Shown here: positions 36,374 to 45,861 of the stretch, piece after piece
Layout of the letters: the number at the start of each line of letters is the position of its first letter
Position numbering within the stretch: the first letter of the stretch is position 1
From: Methanobrevibacter olleyae
Lineage (GTDB): Archaea > Methanobacteriota > Methanobacteria > Methanobacteriales > Methanobacteriaceae
Direction of reading: 5' to 3'
DNA: 64,000 nt
Assembly: GCA_015063035.1 (NCBI GenBank)
Contig: SUTG01000005.1
Span: 19,931-83,930 of the forward strand
Translations under genes and position numbers: made by a program
Notes under the pieces: model-generated
Told to the model about the DNA's origin: nothing
Seen by the model: the letters and a program-made list of their open reading frames with translations, nothing else
The model's database searches: none

Positions 36374-37012
36374 ATGATAGTTGTTACAACTCCAATGTGT
36401 AGGCAAATAGTGGAATGGGCAGGACTAAATGATTTTAAGGTAAATAGATTTCCAGATGAGGAAGAGGGGGATTTTGCCATCTTACTTTCTGAAAGCAAAG
36501 TGAAAATGGATTCAGTGGCCATTAAGATAAATACATTTAGCCAGATTAAGGAAAGCATTAAAACAGTGTCTAAGGCTCTTTTTGAAATGAGCTTGATTGA
36601 AGAAGCCATTGGTGATGAAAAGGTAGAAACTATTTTTAACGGTTATAAAGATGATGCTGAATATGCCCTTTTGGATGAAGAGGAATTCAATAAGATCAGA
36701 GAAAGCAATAAAAATAAAAAAGTAAAAGTCTATTCTGAGTTCTTAAAGGATATAGTTTCAGATATCGGAGCAGATGTGACTGATTTCACATACGATAAAA
36801 ATGGAAATTATGAGGATAATGCAAATGATTTAGGAATGGATTTTGATCATTTGGTTTATCCAGATTATTTAGAGGAAGAAGTTCTAAAAAGAGAAAATCT
36901 AGAATCTAATGAGTTTAAAGCAATTAAGATATTAAGCCATAATAATATTTCAAAAGATCCGATATTGAAAGCTGAATCAAGATACGGTGCATTAATTGAA
37001 GCAATGTCTTGA
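36374..37012 (+). CDS. conserved hypothetical protein, 212 aa
   Basis: Not recognised. A soluble acidic protein whose N-terminus (MIVVTTPMCRQIVEWAGLNDF) looks like the start of a nucleotide- or thiol-handling fold, followed by many Glu/Asp/Lys-rich helices and ending YGALIEAMS. The ATG at 36362 is in frame, but GAGGAA lies between it and the ATG at 36374, favouring the latter. The SPL-like radical SAM gene starts 22 bp after its stop, so they probably form an operon. Confidence 0.8.
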   Translation: MIVVTTPMCRQIVEWAGLNDFKVNRFPDEEEGDFAILLSESKVKMDSVAIKINTFSQIKESIKTVSKALFEMSLIEEAIGDEKVETIFNGYKDDAEYALLDEEEFNKIRESNKNKKVKVYSEFLKDIVSDIGADVTDFTYDKNGNYEDNANDLGMDFDHLVYPDYLEEEVLKRENLESNEFKAIKILSHNNISKDPILKAESRYGALIEAMS

Positions 37013-37034
37013 TTTTTATAATGGTGGTGTAAAA

Positions 37035-37913
37035 ATGATTATTCAGGAAAAAGAAGTTAAATCCATATTGTCCAAATCAAATCTTCCTATTGCAGGATAT
37101 ACAGCAAATCCATATGTTGGCTGTCCACATGCATGCAAGTATTGCTATGCTGATTTTATGAAAAGGTTCACTGGGCATAAAGAGAAATGGGGAACATTCA
37201 TTGATGTAAAGTATTGGAAACCTATAAAGAATCCTCTAAAATATGAGGGCGAAACCGTAATTGTTGGTTCTGTAACTGATGGATACAATCAATGTGAAAA
37301 GGAGTTTTGCAGGACTCGCCAATTGTTGGAGGAATTGGATGGTAGTGGCATCAATCTGATTATAACCACTAAATCAGACCTTGTATGCAGAGATTTGGAT
37401 TTGATTAAAAGATTCAACGACCCTTTGGTTTCATGGTCAATCAATACCCTCGATGAAGATTTCAAGAATGATATGGATGATGCACCATTAATCAAAGACA
37501 GAATCAAGGCAATGAAAAGGTTTCATAAGGAAGGGATAAGGACAACTTGTTTCATTTCACCAATTTTTCCAGAAATAACTGATCCTATTGAGATAATTGA
37601 AGAAATCAGCGATTATTGTGATTATATTTGGCTAGAAAATCTTAATCTAAGGGGAGGATATAAAAAGACTATTCTAGATTATATTGACTTAAAATATCCT
37701 GAATTGTTGCCAGTTTATAAGGAGATTTATACTCATAAAGACATGTCTTATTGGAGAGAATTGGATGAGGAGATTAGTGCTTATGCAAGGGAAAATGATT
37801 TCATGTATATTATAGATGAGGAGCCTTTTATAAAAAGTCCAAATGAAAATCCAATCATAATCAATTATTTCTATCATGAAAAGATAAGGCAATCTTCAAA
37901 AAGAAAGAAATAG
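37035..37913 (+). CDS. SPL-like radical SAM protein
   Basis: A 292-residue radical SAM protein of the spore-photoproduct-lyase-like group. The iron-sulfur motif C30-x3-C34-x2-C37 is in GCPHACKYCYA, preceded by GYTANPYVG. GSVTDGYNQCEKEFCRTRQLLE and LIITTKSDLVCRDLDLI are typical of this family. It should cleave SAM to start radical chemistry; the substrate is unknown, and DNA repair is not established for archaeal members. GGTGG before the ATG at 37035 sets the start, though the frame is open further upstream. Likely operon with the preceding gene. Confidence 0.9.
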   Translation: MIIQEKEVKSILSKSNLPIAGYTANPYVGCPHACKYCYADFMKRFTGHKEKWGTFIDVKYWKPIKNPLKYEGETVIVGSVTDGYNQCEKEFCRTRQLLEELDGSGINLIITTKSDLVCRDLDLIKRFNDPLVSWSINTLDEDFKNDMDDAPLIKDRIKAMKRFHKEGIRTTCFISPIFPEITDPIEIIEEISDYCDYIWLENLNLRGGYKKTILDYIDLKYPELLPVYKEIYTHKDMSYWRELDEEISAYARENDFMYIIDEEPFIKSPNENPIIINYFYHEKIRQSSKRKK

Positions 37914-38089
37914 ATGTTAAAAATCATCAATCATTATTTGAAATTTTTAAGAATGTGCTTTTTTAATCCAAATAATTATTAAATAAGAAAAATATATTAT
38001 TTAATAATCAAAATTTTATTAGATTTTTTTTATAGATTACTGAAATCATAATTACTTAATTCATTATTCATTATAAAGGAGAATAAACA

Positions 38090-39367
38090 TTGTTAGACAT
38101 AAAGTTATTCAGAGAAAATCCTGAATTGATATTTGACTCTGAAAAGAAAAGATTCAGAAGCACAGAAAATGCAGAGAAAGTTATTGAATACGACACCTTA
38201 TGGAGAGAGGGTGAAAGAAGATTAAACTCTTTAAGAGCAGAAAAAAACAAATTATCAAAATCATTTAAAAAAGCAAAGCAAGAAGGCAACATTGAGGAAG
38301 TCATAGCTAAAAGTAAGGAAGTGGCTCAAGAGATTAAGGATTTAAGCGCTAAAAATGCAGAATACCTTCAATTAAGAGATGATTATAGATACAAGGTAGG
38401 GAATATCATCGATGAGGACGTTCCTATTTCAGATACTGAAGATGATAATGTAGTTGTTAGAACCTATGGTGAAATTCCAGAACATGACTTTGAATTGTTG
38501 AATCATGTGGACTTGATCAATAAGATTGATGGTGCAGACCTTGAAACTGCAGCTAGCGTTTCAGGTGCAAGGTTCTACTACTTGAAAAGGGACATCTTGC
38601 ATTTGAACTTGGCGTTGATTCAATTTGCACTTTCAGAACTTGAAGCTGAAGGTTATATTCCTATGCAAACTCCTTTCTTTGTAAAAGGTGAAGTTGCAGC
38701 TGAAACTTCTGAGCTTGGTGAGTTTGAGGAAACCTTATACAAGGTTGAAAATGAGGACATGTACTTGATTGCAACTGCTGAACAGACTTTGGCAGCACTC
38801 CATAGGAATGAAATCATCAATCCGGAAGACTTGCCCCTTAGATACTGTGCACTTTCAACCTGTTTTAGAAAAGAAGCAGGTTCTCATGGAAAAGACACTT
38901 TAGGAATCTTTAGGGTTCACCAATTCGAAAAGATAGAACAGTTCATTTACTCCACACCTGAAGATTCAAGAAACCAGCATGATCACTTGATGGAAGTTAC
39001 TGAAAGAATCTATCAGAAGTTAGGCCTTCCATATCAAATCATAGCTATTGTGTCTTCCGCTTTAAATGACAATGCAGCAATCAAATACGACCTTGAAGCA
39101 TGGTTCCCAGGTTCCGGCGCATTTAGGGAATTGGTAAGCTGCACCAACTGTAAGGATTATCAAGCAAGGAAAACCAAAACAAGATATGGTAGAGCTGGTT
39201 CCGGAGATGCCCAAACATTGCATACCTTGAACAGTACAGCTATTGCAACTGAAAGAACCATTTGCTGTATTTTAGAAAACTACCAACAAGCTGACGGTAG
39301 CATTAAAGTCCCTGAGGTCTTGGTACCTTATATGGGTGGAAAAACAGTTATTGAAGCAAAAGAATAA
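38090..39367 (+). CDS. serS: serine--tRNA ligase, canonical (bacterial-type) form
   Basis: Charges tRNA-Ser. The 425 residues begin with the long coiled-coil tRNA-binding arm (~30-100; LNSLRAEKNKLSKSFKKA), followed by class II motifs: motif 2 LSTCFRKEAGSHGKDTLGIFR with VHQFEKIEQF, and motif 3 region NSTAIATERTICCILENYQ. This is the ordinary SerRS, not the divergent type described in several methanogens. Start is TTG at 38090 with AAGGAGA in position. It is monocistronic by spacing. Confidence 0.96.
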   Translation: MLDIKLFRENPELIFDSEKKRFRSTENAEKVIEYDTLWREGERRLNSLRAEKNKLSKSFKKAKQEGNIEEVIAKSKEVAQEIKDLSAKNAEYLQLRDDYRYKVGNIIDEDVPISDTEDDNVVVRTYGEIPEHDFELLNHVDLINKIDGADLETAASVSGARFYYLKRDILHLNLALIQFALSELEAEGYIPMQTPFFVKGEVAAETSELGEFEETLYKVENEDMYLIATAEQTLAALHRNEIINPEDLPLRYCALSTCFRKEAGSHGKDTLGIFRVHQFEKIEQFIYSTPEDSRNQHDHLMEVTERIYQKLGLPYQIIAIVSSALNDNAAIKYDLEAWFPGSGAFRELVSCTNCKDYQARKTKTRYGRAGSGDAQTLHTLNSTAIATERTICCILENYQQADGSIKVPEVLVPYMGGKTVIEAKE

Positions 39368-39629
39368 TTTTATTCTTTTTCTCTTTTTTTATTAATTTAT
39401 TTTTTAATTTTTACAAATCTATTTTTTACTTAATTTTAGGAGTTATTGTTTGTATAAATTCAAACAATCCTCTTTATTATGACTTTTTTTGCAGTGGTAA
39501 AATTTAATAATCGCATAAATTCAAACAATTGTCTTCATATAACTTTTTGTCATAGGTAAAATTTAAAAAAAGAGTTTAGATAGCAAAAAGTCAAAATTTT
39601 TAAAAAAAGAAAAAATGATGAATACATTA

Positions 39630-40121
39630 TTAGTATTCACCAGGATATAAAAATCCAGTGATTCCATGTGCTATTAATGAAATACCTAATATGATGGTAA
39701 TCAATATTGGATTGTTAGCTGCAAATACTGCAATGAACAAGATAACAATTCCTAATACTAAACTAATTATGGAGCCAAATCTGCTGATTCCAAATCCACC
39801 AAACAATCCGATTAAGGATGCTATGATTAGCATGAATCCAACAATGTAGAACTGCAATCCAACTAAGAATGAAATTGCATTGGTTCCAAAGATGAATGCC
39901 AATCCTAAAATGATCATAGCAACACCAAATATGGCTGAAACAGTTGAAATAGCTGGTGAAATGTCTTTTGAAATGATTCCAGTATAAGCTAATCCTAAAC
40001 CAAATATCACTACAGCTGCACCAATAAGGATGGATATTAAATTAGCGCTGAATATTGGGAATATGATAAATATCAAACCAATAATGATTGAAATAATAGC
40101 AAAAATCTTACTTGATTCCAT
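39630..40121 (-). CDS. HdeD/DUF308-family small membrane protein
   Basis: A 163-residue membrane protein made almost entirely of six hydrophobic helices arranged as three two-helix DUF308 repeats (IFAIISIIIGLIFIIFPIF, IFGVAMIILGLAFIFGTN, RFGSIISLVLGIVILFIAV). Bacterial HdeD relatives are linked to acid resistance; function here is not established. GTG at 40130 is in frame, but AGGTGA just before ATG 40121 decides the start. The frame ends TGFLYPGEY. Confidence 0.88.
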   Translation of the reverse strand: MESSKIFAIISIIIGLIFIIFPIFSANLISILIGAAVVIFGLGLAYTGIISKDISPAISTVSAIFGVAMIILGLAFIFGTNAISFLVGLQFYIVGFMLIIASLIGLFGGFGISRFGSIISLVLGIVILFIAVFAANNPILITIILGISLIAHGITGFLYPGEY

Positions 40122-40414
40122 TTTTTTCACCTCAATTACTTTAATTGTTAATATTCTATTTTTTTATCTATATAAAAATTATTATCCAATTAATCCTTTT
40201 TTATTAACTTTTTTAAAAGTTACTAAATGCGGATTCATCTTATTTATTCATTTTTTTAAGTCATTGTACCTTATGTTAATGCTTAAGTTATAATTGTTTT
40301 TCACATCAATATCCATAGAAACTTATAAATTCAAATATGAACAAATTTTAATTAAGATAATGATAATCTAATCATTATCAAAAAAAGATTATTTAAACTT
40401 AAGAGGTTTTTAAA

Positions 40415-40789
40415 ATGAGTTTTTCAGATACTTGGGCTGAATGGGATACAAGTAAAAAGATTTTGGCTATTTTTGCAGTTTGCTGTATTTTGGCAATAAT
40501 TGCAGTAGTTGCATTTGGAGGTATAGGGACAGGTTCTCAAGTAAAAGTTACTTATAATGGTCCATGGAGTGGTGTTATCCATGATGGAAATACAGTAAAG
40601 GTTATTAGAGGATATGGAAATCAAACTTTTGATTTGGACTGTGATGATAGTGATGTGATTCATACTCAAATTTCAAAACAAGATGCAGGTTTTGGAGATT
40701 TGAAAGTCCAAATATTAAGAAATGGGGAAGTTGTAAAACAGTCAACATCTTCTATACCATATGGTTTTGTAACTCTTACAGATGGTTAA
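40415..40789 (+). CDS. membrane-anchored extracellular protein, 124 aa
   Basis: Not recognised. One transmembrane helix at ~17-36 (ILAIFAVCCILAIIAVVAFGG) anchors a soluble domain that should face outward (VKVTYNGPWSGVIHDGNTVK, then DLKVQILRNGEVV), a beta-rich layout similar to small archaeal surface proteins. A TATA-like box CTTATAAA at ~40321 may start its transcript. No partner gene is adjacent. Confidence 0.8.
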   Translation: MSFSDTWAEWDTSKKILAIFAVCCILAIIAVVAFGGIGTGSQVKVTYNGPWSGVIHDGNTVKVIRGYGNQTFDLDCDDSDVIHTQISKQDAGFGDLKVQILRNGEVVKQSTSSIPYGFVTLTDG

Positions 40790-40999
40790 TGCATATCTTA
40801 TCATTTATTTTATTTTAATCAATTTTTTCATTATCGATTTTTTTTATTTGATTCTTTTTCCTTTTTTTATTTTTGTAACTTTTTTTATTTTTAGTTTTAA
40901 GTCTCTTTTATTTTTTTTATTCATTAATTATTTAAGCAATGATGATTTAATTTTAATTAAACAATAAATAATATTTAAAAAAAATTATTAAGGGATATG

Positions 41000-41518
41000 A
41001 TGGCAGATTTTGAAGATATTATCAATACAAGACGCAGTATAAGGGAATACGATTCCAAGGAAGTTGAAGATGAAAAGATAGAAAAGATTTTAAAAGCAGG
41101 CATGCAAGCTCCTGGAAGCAGGTTAGGTGCTGAACCTTGGGAATTCTTGATTATCAAAAACAAGGAAACATTAGCTAAAATTGGAGAAATAAAGCCTCGT
41201 GTAACAAATGCTCCAGTAGCTATTCTCTTGATTGCAAACATTGAAAGGTCCTTTTATAAGTTGGTATGGCAACAGGATATGAGTGCAGCAGCAGAGAATA
41301 TGCTTCTTGAAGCGGTCAATCTTGGTTTAGGGGGCCTTTGGAATGGAGTAGCGCCTGAAGAGGAAAGAATGAATGCCATTGGAGAGATTGTAGGATTGCC
41401 AAAAGATGACAACCTAAAGCCATTCTGCATAATCACTCTCGGTTATCCTGCTGAAGGTTGGGAAAATAAGTTCATGGATAAATATGATGAATCCAGAATT
41501 CATTATGAAACTTACTGA
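41000..41518 (+). CDS. nitroreductase-family protein
   Basis: FMN-dependent oxidoreductase of the nitroreductase family, 172 residues. FMN-binding segments are FEDIINTRRSIREYDSKEV, KAGMQAPGSRLGAEPWEFLII and the domain end LGLGGLWNGVAPEEERM, PFCIITLGYPAEGW. Compared with the ferredoxin-fused relative at 47.2 kb it lacks extra domains. Two adjacent ATGs exist (40997, 41000); AGGGA at 40991-40995 fits the second. Substrate unknown; these enzymes reduce quinones, nitro compounds or flavins. Confidence 0.92.
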   Translation: MADFEDIINTRRSIREYDSKEVEDEKIEKILKAGMQAPGSRLGAEPWEFLIIKNKETLAKIGEIKPRVTNAPVAILLIANIERSFYKLVWQQDMSAAAENMLLEAVNLGLGGLWNGVAPEEERMNAIGEIVGLPKDDNLKPFCIITLGYPAEGWENKFMDKYDESRIHYETY

Positions 41519-41543
41519 TTAATGTTCTAATTTAATTAAATCA

Positions 41544-41670
41544 GATTCAATTTATTAGATTGGATCAAGCGGATGATGTCTTATGAAAGACAATTTTGAT
41601 TCAATTTATAAATTGGATCAATTCTAAATGGGTGATGTCTTATGAAATACAATTTCGATTCAATAATTGA
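41544..41670 (+). repeat. duplicated start region of the PatB/MalY gene
   Basis: Copies of a ~54-59-bp unit beginning GATTCAATTTA start at 41544, 41598 and (partial) 41657. The copied segment includes TGATGTCTTATGAAA. A decoy frame from ATG 41583 reads MKDNFDSIYKLDQF and stops at 41625-41627, just before the true ribosome site (GGGTGAT) and ATG 41642 (MKYNFDSIID). Confidence 0.85.
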
Positions 41671-42847
41671 CAGAAAAAACACCAATTCACTTAAATGGGA
41701 TTTATTTGATGATGATTATCCTATGTGGGTTGCAGATATGGATTTCTATGCAGCTCCACTCATTTATGAATCTGTGAATAGGAAAGCAAGTCATGGAGTT
41801 TATGCATATTCATTTGTCAATGATGAGATTTTCGATTCATATATCAATTGGTGGAAAAAATATGGTCTTGATATGAAAAAGGATGAATTATTGTTTGCAA
41901 CTGGAGTAATGCCTTCAATAACAAGCATCATTCGTGCTTTCAGTGATGCTGGAGATAATGTCTTGATTCAAACACCGGTTTACCATGTATTCTTTTATGT
42001 GATTGAAGATAATGATAGGAATGTTGTTGAAAATCAGTTGATTTATAATCCTGACTCCAAGGAGGTGGAAACTGCATATGCCATTGATTTTGATGATTTG
42101 GAAGATAAATTCAAGGACCCAAAGACCAAATTGATGCTTTTATGCAATCCTCACAATCCCATTGGAAGAATATGGGATGAGAAAACCCTTGAAAGGATAG
42201 CTGCTTTAGCAAACAAATACGATGTCATTGTTGTATCTGATGAAATACATTGTGACTTAACTGGCCCTGATATGACTTATGTTCCCTTCGCATCTTTAGA
42301 GGGGGAATTATCCAAAAACAGCATTACCTGCATTTCTCCAAGCAAGACATTTAACATTGCAGGCCTTCAAAGTTCTGCAGTCTTCACTCGAAACAAAGGG
42401 CTTTATGAGATTTTAGAAAAGCAATTGTCAGTGGATTGCTTCAATCACCCTAACATTTTTTCAATTGATGCCACCATTGCAGCATACAAAAGTGAAGATT
42501 GGTTAAATGAATTGAGAGAAGTCCTATTTGAAAATAAGATGCTTGTTGATGAATTCTTAAAAAGTGAAATTCCTGAAATCAGATTGGTTCCGGAAAATGC
42601 AACATACCTTTTATGGTTGGATTGCAGTAAGTTAAAAAGAGGAGATTTTAAGGATGGATTTTCAAATGATTTATCTGAATTCTTAAGAGAAAATGTAAGT
42701 TTATTCTTATCTCCAGGAATCCAATTTGGACAAAATGGAGATAATTTCTTGAGAATGAATATTGCATGTCCTCAAGACTTATTGCTTGAAGGATTGAATG
42801 CATTAAAAACAGGAATTGAAAAATTTAAAAAAGAAAATAATTTCTGA
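41642..42847 (+). CDS. PatB/MalY-family aminotransferase (C-S lyase)
   Basis: A 401-residue PLP enzyme of the fold-type I MalY/PatB group, which split cystathionine or cysteine and have aminotransferase activity. Visible are WVADMDFYAAPLIYES, GVMPSITSIIRAFSDAGDNV, LCNPHNPIGRIWDE (PLP-binding Asn), VVSDEIHCDLT with the PLP Asp, and SPSKTFNIAGLQ with the Schiff-base Lys. The end FLRMNIACPQDLLLEGL carries the carboxylate-binding Arg. GGGTGAT precedes the ATG; a decoy start copy lies 59 bp upstream. Confidence 0.93.
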   Translation: MKYNFDSIIDRKNTNSLKWDLFDDDYPMWVADMDFYAAPLIYESVNRKASHGVYAYSFVNDEIFDSYINWWKKYGLDMKKDELLFATGVMPSITSIIRAFSDAGDNVLIQTPVYHVFFYVIEDNDRNVVENQLIYNPDSKEVETAYAIDFDDLEDKFKDPKTKLMLLCNPHNPIGRIWDEKTLERIAALANKYDVIVVSDEIHCDLTGPDMTYVPFASLEGELSKNSITCISPSKTFNIAGLQSSAVFTRNKGLYEILEKQLSVDCFNHPNIFSIDATIAAYKSEDWLNELREVLFENKMLVDEFLKSEIPEIRLVPENATYLLWLDCSKLKRGDFKDGFSNDLSEFLRENVSLFLSPGIQFGQNGDNFLRMNIACPQDLLLEGLNALKTGIEKFKKENNF

Positions 42848-42907
42848 ATTCTAAAAATAGTATTTTTTTTGAAAGTATTAAAAATAAAAAAAGTAGAGAA
42901 AATTAAT

Positions 42908-43258
42908 TTATTTTAATTTCTCTTCCCACTCTTTTTGTCTAAATCCAGTAAGCACTGTATCTTCAGTCTCAATTATTGGACGTTTTACAAGCATGCCTTC
43001 AGTAGATAAAATCTTCAATTGTTCTTCTTCACTCATTTCAGGCAACTTGTCTTTTAATTGCATCTCTCTATAGATTTTACCGCTTGTGTTGAAGAACCTT
43101 TTGAGAGGAAGTCCACTTTTCTCATATAATGCCTTCAATTGGTCATAGTCTGGGTTGTCCTCAACGATATGCTGTTCATCATATTCGAATCCATTTTCAT
43201 CTAACCATTTCTTTGCCTTTTGGCATGTGCTGTATCTTGGGTAGTAAATAAATAACAT
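42908..43258 (-). CDS. ArsC/Spx-family thioredoxin-fold protein
   Basis: A 116-residue protein of the ArsC/Spx/YffB fold. The active-site cysteine lies in YYPRYSTCQKAKKWLDE; the C-x2-K spacing with a single Cys fits glutaredoxin-like ArsC relatives rather than two-Cys Spx. Other family blocks: LPLKRFFNTSGKIYRE and LVKRPIIETEDTVLTGF, where Lys-Arg-Pro is the characteristic conserved stretch. Arsenate reduction is not proven by sequence; a redox or regulatory role is equally possible. Confidence 0.9.
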   Translation of the reverse strand: MLFIYYPRYSTCQKAKKWLDENGFEYDEQHIVEDNPDYDQLKALYEKSGLPLKRFFNTSGKIYREMQLKDKLPEMSEEEQLKILSTEGMLVKRPIIETEDTVLTGFRQKEWEEKLK

Positions 43259-43310
43259 TTTTTAACCTCTTTCAATATTTGATTTATAGTTATATTAATT
43301 TTTATTTTTA

Positions 43311-43373
43311 ATTTATTTAATTATTATTTTAATTTATTTAATTATTATTTTAATTTATTTAATTATTTATTTT
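43311..43373. repeat. three tandem 21-bp AT repeats
   Basis: AATTTATTTAATTATTATTTT copies at 43311, 43332 and 43353, in the gap between the ArsC-like and aldo-keto reductase genes. Confidence 0.85.
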
Positions 43374-43384
43374 TATTTTATAAT

Positions 43385-44410
43385 TTATTTTCTAACCCAA
43401 ACCTTGTCACTATCATTGGCTTTTGCCTTATTGTCTGCCATTACTCCAATTAAATCGTGAGCCTTGTAAGGTTCCTCAAGGTATTTGATGTCGTCTTCAC
43501 TTAACTTAAGCTCGACGGAATTCACTCCAGTTTCAATATGCTTAAGCTTTGTAGCTCCCATAATTGGGGAATCAACTTTTGTCTCAAGCCATGCTAGTGA
43601 TATTTCGCTCATTGAAACATCATAGTCCCTTGCAAGATCAATTACCCTATTTATTATTACAGAATCCTGCTCTTCACTTGATTCATACTTCTTATTGGCA
43701 TAGTAATCTTCCTTCAATCTTTTGGAACTTTCATCAGGCATTTTTGAAAGTCTTCCAGAAGCAAGTGAACTGTAAGGTGTAAGTCCAATGTTTTCGCTTC
43801 TGCAGTATGGAATCATCTCCCTTTCCTCTTCACGGAAAATGAGGTTGTAGTGTCCTTGCACTGAAACGAACTTTTGAAATCCTTCCTTTTCAGCAAGGGC
43901 ATTTGCCTTTGCAAGTTGCCATGCGAAACAGTTGGAAATGCCTATGTATCTTACTTTACCTTCTTCAACTATGCTGTTTAATCCATCGAGAATGTCATAT
44001 AATGGGGTGTTATAGTCCCACATGTGATAAATGTATAAATCTATGTAGGTCAAGCCAAGATTTTCTAAACTTGTGTTAACCATTTTCTTGATATGATCCT
44101 GTCCTGAAACATTGTTTTTGATTTCCTCTTCAGTTCTTGGCAGGAACTTGGTAGCTATTACCATATCCTCCCTATCTGCAAAGTCTTTGATAGCTCTTCC
44201 TACATACTGTTCGCTTGTTCCATTTTGATAGCCGATTGCAGTATCGAAGAAGTTTATTCCATTGTCTATTCCTGCTTTAATAATCTTTCTTGATTCCTCT
44301 TCATTCAATGTCCATGTATGCATTCCATTATTCGGATCTCCGAATCCCATGCAACCCATGCATATGCGGCTGACATTCAAATCTGAATTGCCTAATTTTG
44401 TATATTTCAT
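43385..44410 (-). CDS. aldo-keto reductase
   Basis: A 341-residue NADPH-dependent oxidoreductase of the AKR TIM-barrel fold. Catalytic signatures are FFDTAIGYQNGTSEQYVG (Asp, Tyr), DMVIATKF with Lys, and YIYHMWD with the usual His. Cofactor-binding parts are GLTPYSSLASGRLS and IMGATKLKHIETGVN. The resemblance is to bacterial AKRs of the YhdN/YajO type. No nearby pathway points to a substrate. It is divergent from the LtrA gene. Confidence 0.95.
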   Translation of the reverse strand: MKYTKLGNSDLNVSRICMGCMGFGDPNNGMHTWTLNEEESRKIIKAGIDNGINFFDTAIGYQNGTSEQYVGRAIKDFADREDMVIATKFLPRTEEEIKNNVSGQDHIKKMVNTSLENLGLTYIDLYIYHMWDYNTPLYDILDGLNSIVEEGKVRYIGISNCFAWQLAKANALAEKEGFQKFVSVQGHYNLIFREEEREMIPYCRSENIGLTPYSSLASGRLSKMPDESSKRLKEDYYANKKYESSEEQDSVIINRVIDLARDYDVSMSEISLAWLETKVDSPIMGATKLKHIETGVNSVELKLSEDDIKYLEEPYKAHDLIGVMADNKAKANDSDKVWVRK

Positions 44411-44572
44411 TTAAACACCTTTTAAATTTATTAACTTATTTTAGAAAATTTTTTAATGTTTGTTATAAATATAATTATCTATTTAACACTATTAAGTATT
44501 TTTTTAAAGAGTTTATCTATTAAATACTTAAGAATTTTCTATAAACTAATTTTTAAATCTATACGTGATAAA

Positions 44573-45688
44573 ATGGCAGTCAAAGAGAAGAGAGTAGAAT
44601 TAATAGAACTGTTTTATGATTTGATATTTGTATATGCTATTTCAAGGTTGACCTCTCTAATCAGCGAACCCATTAACGGAGGAATAGATTCAAACGCTCT
44701 TTTTGTATATGTCATAACATCTTTTGTTATCTTACAAGCGTGGTTATACTTTACAAACTATGTGAATCGTTATGGGGAGTGGAATTGGTATGAATACTTA
44801 ATCGCCTGTATAAATATGATTTCAGTAATTTACATGGCCAATACCATTAGCGCTAATTGGGTTTTCATGTATCTACCATTCAATCTTTCTATGTTAATCA
44901 TGCTCCTTACCGTTTTGTCATTGTATATGGTGCATGTTTATAGAGAAAAAACCTTAAATTGTGCAGCTGGAAATTCCGTAACAATTCTTTCAGTGGTTTG
45001 CTTAATTTACATTTTAGCATTAATTGCCATTTACTTAAATTTATCTGCAGTTGTAATATGGATTGATGTAATCGCGGTTTTAGTCGGAGCATTTCTGCCA
45101 TTTTTCTTAAAAGGCAATTTTGATAGGAGCATTATTAGTTTCCCTCATTTAACTGAACGTTTTGAATTATTGACAATTATCACTTTTGGTGAGGCAATTG
45201 TGGGTATGGCACACTTTTTTGATATTAGTCACTTTAATTTAATTCCTATTATGGTATTCTTCATTATTCTAACAATGTTTGGATCTTATGTGGTTCAAAT
45301 TCATAATCTGGTGAATCATCATAGGGAAGAGAGAAGCTTAAGACTTATGTTTAGTCATTATTTCATTGTCATAAGCATTAATTTGGTAACAGTTGCATTG
45401 GAATTGATTCATTCTGGTGAAATCAATCACTGGATTGTAAGTGGGATGATGATTATTTCCTTAATTGTTTTCTATGTTTCAATAATGGCCAATAGGGAAT
45501 ATTATTATGATAATGTAAAATTAAGTAGAAAAAATATCTTATCCATGGTTTTAGTCACTTTTATAGGAATTTTAGTTATTTTAACATTTATAGATAGCCT
45601 ATATGGATTTTTAATCGGTGTATTGATAGTTACATGTGGCAATTTAGCTATTTTAATCGACATCTATCAGAAATTTTTAAAAGATTGA
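44573..45688 (+). CDS. low-temperature-requirement A (LtrA) family membrane protein
   Basis: A 371-residue protein with about ten transmembrane helices. The family opening is present: KEKRVELIELFYDLIFVYAISRL, and the later ERFELLTIITFGEAIVGM. Family members are widespread and of unknown biochemical function. An in-frame ATG at 44456 would add 39 residues not found in the family; ACGTGATAAA before ATG 44573 supports the start used. Scattered occurrence among archaea suggests acquisition from bacteria. Confidence 0.9.
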   Translation: MAVKEKRVELIELFYDLIFVYAISRLTSLISEPINGGIDSNALFVYVITSFVILQAWLYFTNYVNRYGEWNWYEYLIACINMISVIYMANTISANWVFMYLPFNLSMLIMLLTVLSLYMVHVYREKTLNCAAGNSVTILSVVCLIYILALIAIYLNLSAVVIWIDVIAVLVGAFLPFFLKGNFDRSIISFPHLTERFELLTIITFGEAIVGMAHFFDISHFNLIPIMVFFIILTMFGSYVVQIHNLVNHHREERSLRLMFSHYFIVISINLVTVALELIHSGEINHWIVSGMMIISLIVFYVSIMANREYYYDNVKLSRKNILSMVLVTFIGILVILTFIDSLYGFLIGVLIVTCGNLAILIDIYQKFLKD

Positions 45689-45861
45689 ACTTTGGTTTAT
45701 TTAATTAAGTTAAGAAAACTTTTTTATAGTTTTATTAGTAAAATTACTAATGGATTTAGGAAATTATATTTCGATGTGTTTTATTAAATACATCTTTTGG
45801 ATTATTTTCTAAAAATTTTTAAATCATATAAATTATTTTTTAATTTTAAATAGATGATATT

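Noticed and set aside
40030..40293. 87-codon plus-strand frame overlapping the DUF308 gene start
   Set aside because: No ribosome site; first part is antisense to a real gene and the rest is AT-rich spacer.
44456..44572. N-terminal extension of the LtrA protein from the upstream ATG
   Set aside because: Ile/Leu-rich translation of AT-rich leader; a good ribosome site and the family start are at 44573.
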